64,000 bases of DNA from Protopterus annectens (Eukaryota > Chordata > Ceratodontiformes > Protopteridae), in contig NC_056726.1 of NCBI RefSeq assembly GCF_019279795.1, forward strand, positions 1,135,319,182 through 1,135,383,181. Reading direction: 5' to 3'. Below are positions 49,141-60,150 of the stretch, piece by piece. Positions within the stretch are counted from its first letter, which is position 1. Each line of letters opens with the position of its first letter. Made by a program: the position numbers and the translations under genes. The notes under the pieces were generated by a model. That model did not search any database. It saw only the letters and a list, made by a program, of their open reading frames with translations, and had not been told where the DNA came from.

Positions 49141-50212
49141 AGTTGCTAGAACAACAGATTTTGTATTAGCATGCATTTTCTGAATGGTATAAAGTATGAA
49201 GCTCTAAATGTCTGCCATTATTTAGGGACTTAAGTCATCAATGATTTGCCAGAAAAACATGGATTTTATGAGGACAGACTAAAAGAACAAAACAGAAATC
49301 TACACATTCTCTGAAAATTTGGACAGTTGAGAAGTATGAATCAATGGCTAGCGCCCCAAAACCTCAGAACTTTCTTGCTAACAAGACTGCGCTTCTCTGC
49401 GGCTCTGAGGTGTTTGATGGTCAGCTACCACTTCTACAAGGTTGGGCAGATAAGAAACCCATTGGAGATCTGCATCACACTTTCGTTTGATGAAAATAAT
49501 TTCTTTTCAGGTAAAAACTGTGTTTGAGGCAATAACTGGGCTTTTTGGTGGTTGACACTAGAAGTCTTATTTCAGAAATGTATATTTTGAGTTACAGTTT
49601 GCTGAGAGAGCTCCCTTGAAAATATATATTTTTTTTGCAAAGAAAAAGTAAACTTCTAACTAAAATGTTACTGTTAGGGGCATAGAGTTTTTGTTTTGGG
49701 GTTGTTATTAAAAACTTTTATCACAAAACCTTAAATTCTTGTCACAATACATTCACAACTCTAACTTCTGATGACTGATTGTCAGATATCTTTTTCAGCT
49801 GACAAATGATCCCGGGTCTTTGTGGGGATTTCCTTATTTATTATTTTTTTTTATTTGGAAAAGTATATTATTTCTCCATAACAACATTGTGAGTGGTTGT
49901 GACGAGTGTGTTTGGCAGATGTCACTAAAACTTTTACCTCAGAAAATAGTTTTTCAGTCAGGAAGTAACACAGACTAGACTCTGCTTTTCACCTGTGAGA
50001 TTCCTTTTGTGTCCTTTTGTGTCCAGGACATGCACCTTGGTTGTGGCAATCGTATTGTTCCTTCTATAGCCACAAGTAGAAAAAAACTATCTGAGATGCC
50101 TCTTCTTCACATCAGCCACATCAGCCACTTTCTTTCTGTGTCCCTCTGGTGTTGATCCAGGAGAGGCCACTAAGGCCCTGGAGACAGGAATGTCCTCTGC
50201 AAATGTTTAGCT
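49141..50212. other. unassigned AT-rich DNA
   Basis: A frame at 49,327-49,527 has no known motif. No repeat was recognised. Confidence 0.45.
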
Positions 50213-50220
50213 GTGCTTAT

Positions 50221-50598
50221 AGTTTATATTATGTGATCGAATGATTAGGTGATTGAACACCTAATCATCATCCACATAATATCAAAAGCAAAAAACAGTG
50301 AACAGACAATTTAACACAAGGAAAGATTTCCCTTGGCCGTTCGCTGAATTTTGCCATTTTCTCCACTGTGGAGTGATCTCGGAGTTGGTATATTTAGTTA
50401 GGGCGTTGTGGGTGGCACAGCCTCCCATGGCAGAGGGAGTGGGGGCAAACCCCCCACTTAGTTTGGCTGTAAAGTCAAATTTTTTTTGTGGCCAATGGTA
50501 ACATTTTCTAGCAGCGTTCGCTATTTTGCAGTTCTATATGACGCGGTCGATGTTTAGGTGTTCAATCACCTAATCATTCAATCACATAATATAGACCC
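50221..50598. mobile_element. foldback element, copy 3 (378 bp)
   Basis: The left end AGTTTATATTATGTGATCGA pairs with the right end TCAATCACATAATATAGACCC. The 8-bp string GTGCTTAT flanks it on both sides (50,213-50,220 and 50,599-50,606). Each arm holds its own hairpin: ATGATTAGGTG/CACCTAATCAT on the left (11 bp, loop of 6) and TGTTTAGGTG/CACCTAATCA on the right (one mismatch). The plus strand carries the core ATCTCGGAGTTGGTATAT (50,376-50,393), followed by G-rich and C-rich stretches. It has no coding capacity. Confidence 0.85.
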
Positions 50599-50606
50599 GT
50601 GCTTAT

Positions 50607-50890
50607 TTGGTAAGAAAGAACCATCATTCATGGCACTTGGAAAGGGACCAGGGGATTCTTCTTCATTAAATCACTCTGAGAAGTTTCATTCCTGTGCAAG
50701 GGACCATCCTTTAAGCTGCTCTTTTTTCTGGATGGTCTCCCTGAAAAAGGAAACATAAAACTAGGCATTCCTCTCTCAAGGCAAATAAGGAAGATTAGCT
50801 GTGCTTTGCTAAGGGTTTACTTAGAGCCTTTTAGTCTTTACATGCTGAATCTTTTTCACATAAAAAATGGAAAATGTTTTATTCTTTCTC
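50607..50890. other. unassigned DNA
   Basis: A short AT-rich stretch between the foldback element and a CR1 tail. Nothing was recognised. Confidence 0.45.
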
Positions 50891-51012
50891 ATAGGTTCAT
50901 AGGTTCATAGGTTCATACTAGGCTATCTGCCCTGGGGCAATTATAAGCCTAGCCCGATTCTGTATGGCTTACGCCACCCCTTGATTTGAGTATAGTGTGC
51001 CCTTTTTAAGGT

Positions 51013-52410
51013 TTAGTTTACTGTGCCTCTGTCTAATAGTGACATGGGAGTAATCCCTGGGACAAACCTACGATCCCCCATCCACCTATCGAGATTTTTC
51101 TTGAAGAGATTCAGTGAGGTGCTCTGCCTCACATGAACTGGAATTCTATTCCAGAGCGAAGGGAGCCTCTGGGTTATGAACCTGTCCCTCCAGCAGGTTC
51201 TATTTATTTCTGTGCTGAGGTTCAAGTCCCTCGAGCATGTGGCTCTAAGGGATTTAGATTTACTGAGGTGGAGCATGTCCATTAATTCTGGATTTGACAT
51301 AGCTTTGTATGTCAGGCATAGATCGTCTCGAAGTAGGCGGTATGCAACTGAGTAGAGCTGGAGTTTTTTTAACTGAGCAGCATATGGCATCTGCTTGAGA
51401 CCCTTGATCCTCTTGGTGAGATACTTTTGGGGTCTCTCTAATTGCTGCAGGTGTCGGGTAAGGTACATCCCAAAAGGGGCATTGTATTCTATGATGGGCC
51501 TGATGAGGGATGAATAAAGGGGCATGATTACCTCTCTTGATCTAGATGTAAAACCCTTTGTGATGAGGTGGGCTATGTAGAAGGTCTTTCTAACCACTTT
51601 GGCAATGTGGTTTTCAAAGGAGAGCTTGCTATCAACTTGGGTCCCCAGGTCCCTAATAACTTTCTCTGTACTTAATGGGTTTCCACCTATGTGGTAATTT
51701 GTGGGCACATTGTTTTTGCCAAAGGGTATGACTATACATTTTTTGGCATTTAGCTTTAAACCATGGTGCTGGCTCCAGTTATCTGTCTCTCTGAGACCTT
51801 TTTGAAGGATGTTTGTGTCAGCTGGAGAGGCGATTATGGCACCCAGTTTGCAGTCGTCTGCAAACTTGGTGAGCCATAGTCCTTCCACATTTGCCTGTAC
51901 CTCGGAAAAGTATATACCGAACAAGAGTGGTCCCAGGACAGAACCCTGTGGGATGCCACTTGTGACCGGTTTCTAGTTTGACATGGCTCCAGCAACTCTC
52001 ACTCTCTGGGTTCTGTCTTTGACCCAGTTTGCAACCCATCTTGTGACATAGGGGTTTATATTTAAGCTGGATAGCTTATCTATGATGCCCGAGTGGGGTA
52101 TTGTGTCAAATCCCTTTGCAAGGTCCAGATAGGCTGTGTGGACTACCTTCCCTTCATCTATGGATTTGGTGACTGTTTTGAAGAAGTCAACCAGGTTCAA
52201 AAGGCAGGATCTGCCCTTGAGAAAGCCGAACTGGGTAGGATCTAGTGTCTGTAGGTCCCCAATGTCTTTGTTTATGAGCTCCATGATGATCCTCTCCATA
52301 GCCTTGCAGACTAAGCTAGTCAGGCTTATGGGGCGATAGTTTCCAGGGTCCGTAGAGGCTCCACCTTTGTGGAGTGGGACCACTGTTGCTGTACGCCATT
52401 CTGTGAGCAC
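51013..52410 (-). pseudogene. CR1 reverse transcriptase, copy B
   Basis: Frame one (51,973-52,410) holds WRTATVVPLHKGGASTDPGN, YRPISLTSLVCKAMERIIME, FGFLKGRSCLLNLVDFFKTV and AYLDLAKGFDTIPHSG. Frame two (51,013-51,924, 303 codons) starts just after the PQGSVLGP motif and holds the intact catalytic box KFADDCKLG, the thumb (VPTNYHIGGNPLSTEKVIRD) and the C terminus to the normal end. One frame change and an in-frame stop between 51,924 and 51,980 separate them. This is the longest undisturbed ORF2 C-terminal piece in the window. Confidence 0.9.
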
Positions 52411-52434
52411 ATATCCTCTAGTGAGGCTGAGATT

Positions 52435-53602
52435 TTATAGCTGTTTTATTTGAGGGATTAGTTCCTCTTGGAGTTCATGTAGGATGCAACCTGGGACACC
52501 ATCTGGTCCCATGGAAGCAGTGTTTTTTGCTTTGGAGAGGGCAGCCTTCACCTGAGCATCTGAGATGTTTGGGAGGCAGCCCTCTGCCGGGATAGATACT
52601 TGCTCTTTTTGGGGAGGTGGAGAAGTTTGCACTGAACCTGTCTGCCAGGATATTGGCAATGTCTGTGGGTTCAGTGTATTTTTTGTCGTTTAGAATCAAC
52701 TCAGAACAAGTCTGGGAGTTGCATCCCAGGTTCCTAACATAACTGAAAAAAGCCTTATGATTGTCTTTGGTGTCCTGTGCAATTTTTCTCTCGAAGCTGG
52801 CCTTGGAGGATTTTATGAGGGATCGTAATTTTTTGCTAGTACTGATCAGAGATGCCTTCTCTATTAGGGATTTTGCTCTATCATGTAGTAGCTTCCTCCT
52901 TCTGTTGTACTGTTTATTTATGGCAGGGGTCCATCAGACTGGATGCCTGCCTTTGGATGATTGGGTCTTGGCTTTGTTTGGGATAGCATGATCCATGCAT
53001 TCCTGGAGATGTCCGTAGAATGCGTTTATATAGGATTCTGCAGTTTGGGCCGTAGTTTCCACTGGCCCTGGGGCCATGAAGGATTCCACTTCAGTTTTGA
53101 GAAGTGAGAAGTTCGCTTTTGAAAAGTTTTTCACTGTGGTTTTCTGGGCTGGGGGTGGGGTCGGGATGTGGACATCCAGTGAAATGGTTTATGGTCTGAT
53201 CTTACCAATGGGGATATACTTCTGGTGTGGGCATAGAGTCCCCATGTTGGTAATGATCAGGTCTAGTATGTTGTCCCCTCTTGTGGGAGTGGTGACTAGT
53301 TGTTCCATAGCATTTGAGTTTATAATTTCCAGGAACCTTTGGGCTAAGGTGCTGAGGCTTGAGTAGTGCTCCCAGTCATTGTTTGGGTAGTTGAAGTCAC
53401 CCAATATAATGGTGTTCGGAGAGATCTTCATGTTCTCCAATGTTTTCAGGAAAGCCAAGTGGGATTCCTGACTTTGAGAGGGTGGTCTGTAGGATGCTAT
53501 AAACTGAAAAGCAGTCTTGCCCACTGTTAGTTGCACATGGATGGTCTCCAATACTTTGTGCAATGCCACTAACCTGGAGGTGTGGATATCCTTGAAAAAT
53601 AT
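52435..53602 (-). pseudogene. CR1 endonuclease (partial) and linker, copy B
   Basis: The frame 53,189-53,602 holds FFKDIHTSRLVALHKVLETI, IILGDFNYPNNDWEHYSSLS and TRGDNILDLIITN, so the first third of the endonuclease with the ETWFK motif is missing. The linker frames (52,934-53,134 and 52,435-52,699) hold NFSKANFSLLKTEVESF and SKAKNTASMGPDGVPGCILH. A frameshift and a stop near 53,190 disrupt the SDH motif region. Confidence 0.8.
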
Positions 53603-54430
53603 GGGTTTCCACCTATGTGGTAATTTTTGGGCACATTGTTTTTGCCAAAGGGTATGACTATACATTTTTTGGCATTTAGCTTGGGGCCATGGCTCTGGCA
53701 CCAGTTATCTGTTTCTATGAGACCTTTTTGGAGGATGTTTGTGTCAGCTGGAGAGTTGATTATGGCACCCAGTTTGCAGTCATCTGCAAACTTGGTCAGC
53801 CATAGTCCTTCCATGTTGGCCTGTACCGAAATATATACCGAACAAGAGTGGTCCCAGGACAGAACCCTGTGGGATGCCACTTGTAACTGGTTTGGAGTCT
53901 GACATGGCTCCAGCAATTCTAACCATCTGGGTTCTGTCCTTGAGCCAGTTTGCAACCCATCTTGTGTCATAGGGATTTATATTGAGGCTGGTGTGCTTAT
54001 CTATAATGCCAGTGGGGTATTGTGTCAAATGCTTTTGCAAGGTCCAGGTAGGCTGTGTGGACCACCTTCCCTCGTCAATGGATTTGGTGACTGTTTCAAA
54101 GAAATCGACCAGGTTTAAGAGGCAGGATCTGCCCTTAACAAAGCCAAACTGGGTAGGATCCAATGTCTGCAAGTCCCCTATATCTTTGTTTATGAGGTCC
54201 ATGATGATCCTTTCCATAGCTTTGCAGACCAAGCTAGTCAGGCTTATGGGGCGATAGTTTCCAGGATCCGTTGAGGCACCACCTTTGTGGAGAGGGACCA
54301 CTGTTGCTGTACGCCACTCTTTGGGTACATATCCTGTAGTAAGGCTGAGATTGAACAGTAGTTTTATGTTTGGGTTTAGCTCTTCTTGGAGTTCATGTAG
54401 GATGCAGCCTGGGACACCATCTGGACCCAT
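53603..54430 (-). pseudogene. CR1 reverse transcriptase, copy A, truncated
   Basis: The frame 53,780-54,430 (216 codons) has WRTATVVPLHKGGASTDPGN, FGFVKGRSCLLNLVDFFETV and SGIPQGSVLGPLLFGIYFGT. The frame 53,569-53,970 continues with KFADDCKLGAIINSPADTN and GPKLNAKKCIVIPFGKNNVP, then runs across the junction. A few bases are lost near 53,825 (YFSEVQANMEG has become YFGTGQHGR in one frame). The thumb and C-terminal region are absent. Confidence 0.85.
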
Positions 54431-55721
54431 TGATGCTGTGTTTTGCTTTGGAGAGGGCGGCTCTTACCTGAGCATCTGAGATATCAGGGGCACAGCACTC
54501 TGCTGGGATAGATATTTGCCCTTTTGGTGGGGAGGGAGGAGAAGTTTGCACTGAACCTGTCAGCCAGGATATTGGCAATGTCTGTGGGTTCAGTGTATTT
54601 TTTGTCATTTTGGACTAATTCTGAACATATCTGGGAATTCCCACCCAGGTTCCTAACATAACTAAAGAAAGCCTTGTGATTATCGTTAGTGTCCTGTGCA
54701 ATTTTTCTCTCGAAGCTGGCCTTGGACTATTTTATGAGTGCCGTGGTTTTTGCTAATACTGATCAGAGATGCCTTCCCTTTTAGGGATTTTGCTCTATCA
54801 TGTAGTAGCTTCCTCCTTCTATTGTATAGTTTGTTTATGGCTGGGGTCCACCAGACAGGGCGCCTGCCTTTGGAGGATTGGGTCTTGGTTTTATTTGGGA
54901 TTGCATGATCCATGCATTCCTGAAGGTGTTCATAGAATGCGTTTATAAAGGATTCTGCGGTCTGGGCCGTATTTTCCACAGGCCCGGGGGCTTTGAAGGA
55001 TTCCACCTCGGTTTTGAGGCATGTGAAATTTGCTTTAGAAGTTTTTCACTGTGGTTTTCTGGGCAGGGGGTGGGGTCGGGATGTGAATATCCAGTGAGAT
55101 TAGTTTATGGTCTGATCTTACCAGTGAGGGATACACTTCTGGTCTGGAGCATAGTGTCCACATGTTGGTGATGATCAGGTCCAGTATGTTTTCCCCTCTT
55201 GTGGGAGTGGTAACAAGTTGTTCCATAGCATTTGAGTTTATAAATTCTAGGAACCTTTGGGCTAGGGTGTTGGAGCTAGAGTAATGCTCCCAGTCTATCT
55301 TTGGGTAGTTGAAGTCACTCAATATAATGGTGTTTGGAGAGACCTTCATATTTTCCAGTATTCTCAGGAAGGCCAAGTGGGGTTCCTGTGTTTGGGAGGG
55401 TGGTCTGTAGCAGGCTATAAACTGGAAGGCAGTTTTACCCACAGTTAGCTGCACATGGATAGTCTCTGATGCTTCGTGCTGTGCCACCAACCTGGAGGTG
55501 TGGGTATCTTTGACGAATATTGATACTCCCCCTCCTTTTGTGGTTCGGTCCAAGTTTTGGGGGCGAAAAGCATGGTATGAGGTATAACCTGGTAGTGCTG
55601 GGGTGCTCTTGAGAGCCTTGAACCAGGTTTCTGTTACTGCACAGATATCGATGTGCTCCATGCTAAGGAGAGTTTCGAGTGCATGCATCTTGAGGTTTAG
55701 ACTTCTGGCGTTGAGTAGCAT
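54393..55721 (-). pseudogene. CR1 endonuclease and linker, copy A
   Basis: The endonuclease frame (55,035-55,721, 228 codons) is complete: MLLNARSLNLKMHALETLL, AVTETWFKALKSTPALPGY, GGGVSIFVKDTHTSRLVAQ, IILSDFNYPKIDWEHY (with Ser in place of the usual Gly of GDFN) and VRSDHKLISLDIHIPTP. A base loss near 55,035 ends it. The linker continues in the frames 54,686-55,006 (ESFKAPGPVENTAQTAESF, WWTPAINKLYNRRRKLL) and 54,393-54,608. Confidence 0.88.
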
Positions 55722-55750
55722 TACTCTTAGTTGCTTATCCCTTGTGATAC

Positions 55751-56719
55751 CTATGGAGGTGGGTTTGTCTTTTGAGCCTTGCCTAAAAAGGCACTATGGG
55801 GTAGCAAGAGCCTTTGCCAATATCCAAAAGCCCAGGGGTGACAGGTGCAAGCCGTCCCTAGCAAAGCATCGTGGCTTGTCGAGCATGTCATCCCAGGCTG
55901 ACAGGCATTGGATCCCTTTGAATGACACCAACACTTAAGCCAATTGTTGAAATTGATCATCTTGTCTTCATATTGTGGCATCATTCTTGGTGAGGGTAAG
56001 ATGCTACTCAAGGTCAGGGTCATACCGGCCTGGGCTACATGCTCAGAGAGCTCCTCTATGTCTCTTTTCATGTAGTCCAGGGAGGTACATCTCAGGTCAT
56101 TCACACCAGCATGGACAATGACTGAGTCATATTTGTACTTGCCTTGGAGTGACCTGAGTGCTTGTGTTATGTGGTGGATCCTAGCGCCCGACAGGCAGCT
56201 CACCGTGACCTTCTCCTTGTTCAGCCTGGTGAGCGGGTCATCAGTATGCCTGACGATAGAGTCACCTATTACAAGTGTATCAGGTGTGTTGTTTAGCCTT
56301 AAGGGCTGTGACTGTTCAGCACACTGGCTTTGTGAGCTATGTGTTGCATGTGTTTTGTTTTGGGGTAGCGGTTGCTTGGGTGTCTGCTTTGGAGGTCTCT
56401 GCTGCTTAGGCAGATTTTTATTTAGAGCCTCCGAGTATGTTTTTATGTGTTTATGTGTTTGGTTTGTTGTCATGGTAGGTCTATGTGAGACTGGAATTGT
56501 AGTGAGTGTGGTTTCCTTCTCCTCCTGACTGGTTACGCCAGTACTGAGTTGAGAGAGCTTAGCCTCCAGTTTGGCTATATGGTTGCATCTCTCACATGTG
56601 TTGGAATTTGTTGGGAGTAGGAGAGGGTTGTCTGTGTACATGAGGCAGTTGTAACATTGCCTCAAGATTCCCAGATTCACCAGCTGGACCAGAGAGATTG
56701 ACAACTGACCTTTGGACAT
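55751..56719 (-). pseudogene. CR1 ORF1: zinc-ribbon-like head and SGNH esterase-like domain
   Basis: 322 codons from ATG at 56,719. Residues 18-45 hold CYNC and, after 18 residues, CERC, a paired-cysteine head, followed by a short helical stretch (AKLEAKLSQL). A polar Gln/Pro/Thr-rich linker runs to about residue 140. The SGNH-like domain then shows LVIGDSIVRHTD (the GDS nucleophile block), SGARIHHITQALRSL and VIVHAGVNDLR. A one-base change near 55,915 shifts the frame after FNNWLKCWCHSKG, so the C-terminal part (which should read like the DGLHLSPLGF of other copies) is out of phase. CR1 ORF1 proteins with such an esterase domain are known; the function here is inferred. Confidence 0.85.
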
Positions 56720-56730
56720 GCTAGAATAGT

Positions 56731-57054
56731 ATTGGGAATTCTTTTATAATTGAAAAAAAGGGCCAGTGGGGAACAAGGTACTCAAGGGGAGTTTGTGAGG
56801 GTGTAGTGCTTTTAATTTTTTAGAGCTGACTTATATAATTGCTTTAGTGAGCAAATGCCAGGTAACTTAAATGCAATGTGTTACAGGTAACTTAAATGCA
56901 AAAATGGCAAACAGTAACTTTCTTTCAAGTGAAACAAGGAAATAAGTACAGTAAGCAATGCAGATATCACTAGGGATCCACAGAAGTGCTAAAAGGACAC
57001 GTTTTAGGTGGAATTAGCATTTCAGTGAAATAAACAAACAACCAGCATACAAAT
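56731..57054. other. unassigned DNA upstream of CR1
   Basis: It includes a short direct repeat (ACAGGTAACTTAAATGCAA-type words near 56,860-56,900). No coding sequence was recognised. Confidence 0.45.
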
Positions 57055-57950
57055 AAAGCCAGATTCAGCAGGCCTGGATCTAGTCTATGCTACAGCAAAC
57101 AAGGTGTACCAATTTCAGTAAGAAACAGTTAGAATATGCAGGCACTATAAGCCTCTAACCAGAAATTCCCTGCTCAGAAGGGCAGAGTTCAGCCTCTCCT
57201 CTCACAAGAGTGCAGACCGCAATCCTTCTTAACGTAAAATAACTGGCCTGAAGCCCAAGTGCTTAAACCAGAACTAATACACTTTTAGAATAACAGACAC
57301 TGAGCTCTCAATCAGCAGTTCCCAACTTAGAAGGATGTAAGCTACCTGTCCTGCCACCACAGTGCATGCCACAAACCTTCCTAATGTAATTAAACTGGTC
57401 TGAAGCCCAAGTGCTTAATCCAAAAGACTTAGAAATGATAGCTACACTTTAATCAAGTTACTACCAGCAGTAATAAATACAACTGAATAGTTTAAAGAAT
57501 GCCTGGATTAGTGCTCAAGTTATACAAACAAAGCTAGATTCAGCAGGCCTGGATCTAGTCTATGCTACAGCAAATGAGGTGTACCAATTTCAGTAAGAAG
57601 CAGTTCAAATATGCAGGCACTATAAGCTTTAACCAGAAATTCCCAGCTCAGAAGGACAGAGTCCAGCCTCTCCTCCCACAAGAGTGCAGAACATAAACCC
57701 TCTTAATGTAAAATAACTGGCCTCAAGCCCAAGTGCTTAAACCAGAATTAATACACTTTTAGAATAACAGACACTGAGCCCTCAATCAGCAGTTCCCAAC
57801 TTAGAAGGATGTAAGCTACCTGTTCTGCCACTACAGTGCAGACCACAAACCTTCCTAATGTAAAACTGGTCTGAAGCCCAGGTGCTTAAACTAAAAGGCT
57901 TACAATGAGTTACACCAAGCAGTAATAAATACAATTGAGTACTTTTAAGA
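57055..57950. repeat. tandem repeat, about 475-bp unit, two copies
   Basis: The word AAAGC(C/T)AGATTCAGCAGG starts copies at 57,055 and 57,530. The two copies agree closely through GGCCTGGATCTAGTCTATGC and the rest, with small indels. Inside each unit there is a shorter repeat of about 140 bp: the block GAAGCCC, AAGTGCTTAA and the preceding CTTCYTAAYGTAA occur twice per unit. The whole thus reads A-B-A-B, a small higher-order array. No coding sequence was recognised. Confidence 0.85.
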
Positions 57951-58204
57951 TGGCGCAAAAGCAAAATAAAGTAGGAAAAAACACAAATACAGTAAAAGCA
58001 GATATATATTTTTTTTTTTTGGAAAGAGAGAAAGGAGTAGCAGAAACTAAGCTGATTGGCCTTCTCAAATGCTCTCCCTGTACTGGGTAGAATGAGGTAA
58101 TGACACTAGACTGGGAGGAGGGTCCCTGATCAAATTTACACTAGGGGCGGGCAACTGCAAAGCCACCAGCTATAAAAACACTATACCAACAGGGAAGGGT
58201 GGGA
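57951..58204. other. spacer between two tandem arrays
   Basis: AT-rich sequence with an A/T run near 58,005-58,020. Nothing was recognised. Confidence 0.45.
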
Positions 58205-60150
58205 AACAAACTGCAGAAATGTTACTCACAGCTGAAAAGCAGCAGTGAGCCTTTAAATGAAAGTGTTAAACAGATGAAGGAGCCACTAGAAAAAAAGAGT
58301 TTAACTGCAACAAGTTATCATAAACAAACAACCCAACAGATGCTTAATAAGAGTGGACAATTTCCAGTTAATACCTCACACACAGTGAAACTAGCTAGAA
58401 AAAATACACAGTACACAAAGTGCTATAAACAACAAAGAAATAAAGAACAAAATAAACAGAAAACAGGATACTTAATGTTATATATTGTAGCTCCGAGTTT
58501 GCTGAGTGTCCTTCCTTCGATCAGCTCACTGTAAAATGGATGAACACTCACAACTGAGCTTCTTAGGTAACAGAAAGTTGAAACCTGAGACAGCTTTTAA
58601 GAAAGAAATCTCAAAAGAACCAATGAGGTGCTTAGTCTAAGCTGTAGTCCAAGAGACCTCAGTCAGCCAATGACCTTGAACAATTCTCTCTCACTGAAAT
58701 GCCTGATGGCTTTGGCTAAAACAAGATGTCCCTGAATTATGTGCTCAGACACACAGCCTCCACAAACACTAGGCCCAAATACAAGCCTGAATATGGAAAT
58801 GCTACAAATATCCCCACTACTTAGAACAAACTGCAGAAATGTTACTCACAGCTGAAAGCAGCAGTGAGCCTTTAAATGAAAGTTTTAAACAGCTAAAGGA
58901 GCCACTAGCAAAAAAGAGTTTAACTGCAACAAGTTATCATAAACAAACAACCCAACAGATGCTTAATAAGAGTGGACAATTTACAGTTAATACATCACAC
59001 ACAGTGAAACTAGCTAGAAAAATACACAGTACACAAAGTGCTATAAACAACAAAGAAATAAAGAACAAAATAAACAAAAAAAAGGATACTTAATGTTATA
59101 TATTGTAGCTCCGAGTTTGCTGAGTGTCCTTCCTTCAATCAGCTCACTGTAAAATGGCTGAACACTCACAACTGAGCTACTTAGGTAACAGAAAGTTGAA
59201 ACCTGAGACAGCTTTTAAGAAAGAAATCTCAAAAGAACCAATGAGGTGCTTAGTCTAAGCTGTAGTCCAGGAGACCTCAGTCAGCCAATGACCTTGAACA
59301 ATTCTCTCTCATTGAAATGCCTGATGGCTTTGGCTAAAACAAGATGTCCCTGAATTATGTGCTCAGACACAGAGCCTCCACAAACACTAGGCCCAAATAC
59401 AAGCCTGAATATGGAAATGCTACAAATATCCCCACTACTTAGAACAAACTGCAGAAATGTTACTCAGCGGAAAAGCAGCAGTGAGCCTTTAAATGAAAGT
59501 TTTAAACAACTAAAGGAGCCACTAGAAAAAAAGAGTTTAACTGCAACAAGTTATCATAAACAAACAACCCAACAGATGCTTAATAAGAGTGGACAATTTC
59601 CAGTTAATACCTCACACACAGTGAAACTAGCTAGAAAAAATACACAGTACACAAAGTGCTATAAACAACAAAGAAATAAAGAACAAAATAAACAAAAAAC
59701 AGGATACTTAATGTTATATATTGTAGCTCCGAGTTTGCTGAGTGTCCTTCCTTCGATCAGCTCACTGTAAAATGGCTGAACATTCACAACTGAGCTTCTT
59801 AGGTAACAGAAAGTTGAAACCTGAGACAGCTTTTAAAAAAGAAATCTCAAAAGAACCAATGAGGTGCTTTGTCTAAGCTGTAGTCCAGGAGACCTCAGTC
59901 AGCCAATGACCTCAAACAATTCTCTCTCACTGAAATGCCTGATGGCTTTGGCTAAAACAAGATGTCCCTGAATTATGTGCTCAGACACACAGCCTCCACA
60001 AACACTAGGCCCAAATACAAGCCTTAATATGGAAATTCTACAAATATCCCCACTAAGAACAAACTGCAGAAATGTTACTCACAGCTGAAAAGCAACAGTG
60101 AGCCTTTAAATGAAAGTTTTAAACAGCTAAAGGCGCCACTAGAAAAAAGA
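58205..60150. repeat. tandem repeat, about 618-bp unit, 3 full copies and a partial fourth
   Basis: The word AACAAACTGCAGAAATGTTA starts copies at 58,205, 58,825, 59,443 and 60,058, spaced 620, 618 and 615 bases. The fourth copy stops at about 60,150, where a DIRS-like fragment begins. The copies differ by only a few percent. Each unit carries the same short open frames, but these follow from the copying and show no known protein motif. It is a local satellite-like array or the internal repeat of a larger element. Confidence 0.93.

Larger units (their letters stand above)
50891..53602 (-). mobile_element. CR1-clade LINE, copy B of a fused pair (3' part)
   Basis: The minus strand runs from the middle of the endonuclease (FFKDIHTSRLVA at 53,602) through the reverse transcriptase to the 3' tail, (CCTATGAA)n at 50,891-50,917. 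It abuts copy A, which is on the same strand and stops in its reverse transcriptase. The junction (about 53,600) has two or three bases of overlap (AT) and no tail or target duplication between the copies. Confidence 0.88.
53603..56730 (-). mobile_element. CR1-clade LINE, copy A of a fused pair (5' part, near full 5' end)
   Basis: The minus strand starts about 56,730 with ORF1, then the complete endonuclease and the reverse transcriptase up to the NYHIGGNP motif, where it breaks and copy B begins. It is the only copy here with a nearly complete ORF1. Together the pair looks like one element with the endonuclease-to-palm part present twice, but the two versions differ at many positions. A fresh tandem duplication is therefore unlikely. 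Confidence 0.88.

Noticed and set aside
49327-49527. Possible host exon (66-codon frame)
   Set aside because: No protein motif, no clear splice pair and no neighbouring exon.
58199-59770. Three similar open frames of 80-140 codons as a gene family
   Set aside because: They recur because the 618-bp unit is tandemly repeated; there is no known domain and the composition is biased to Lys, Gln and Asn.
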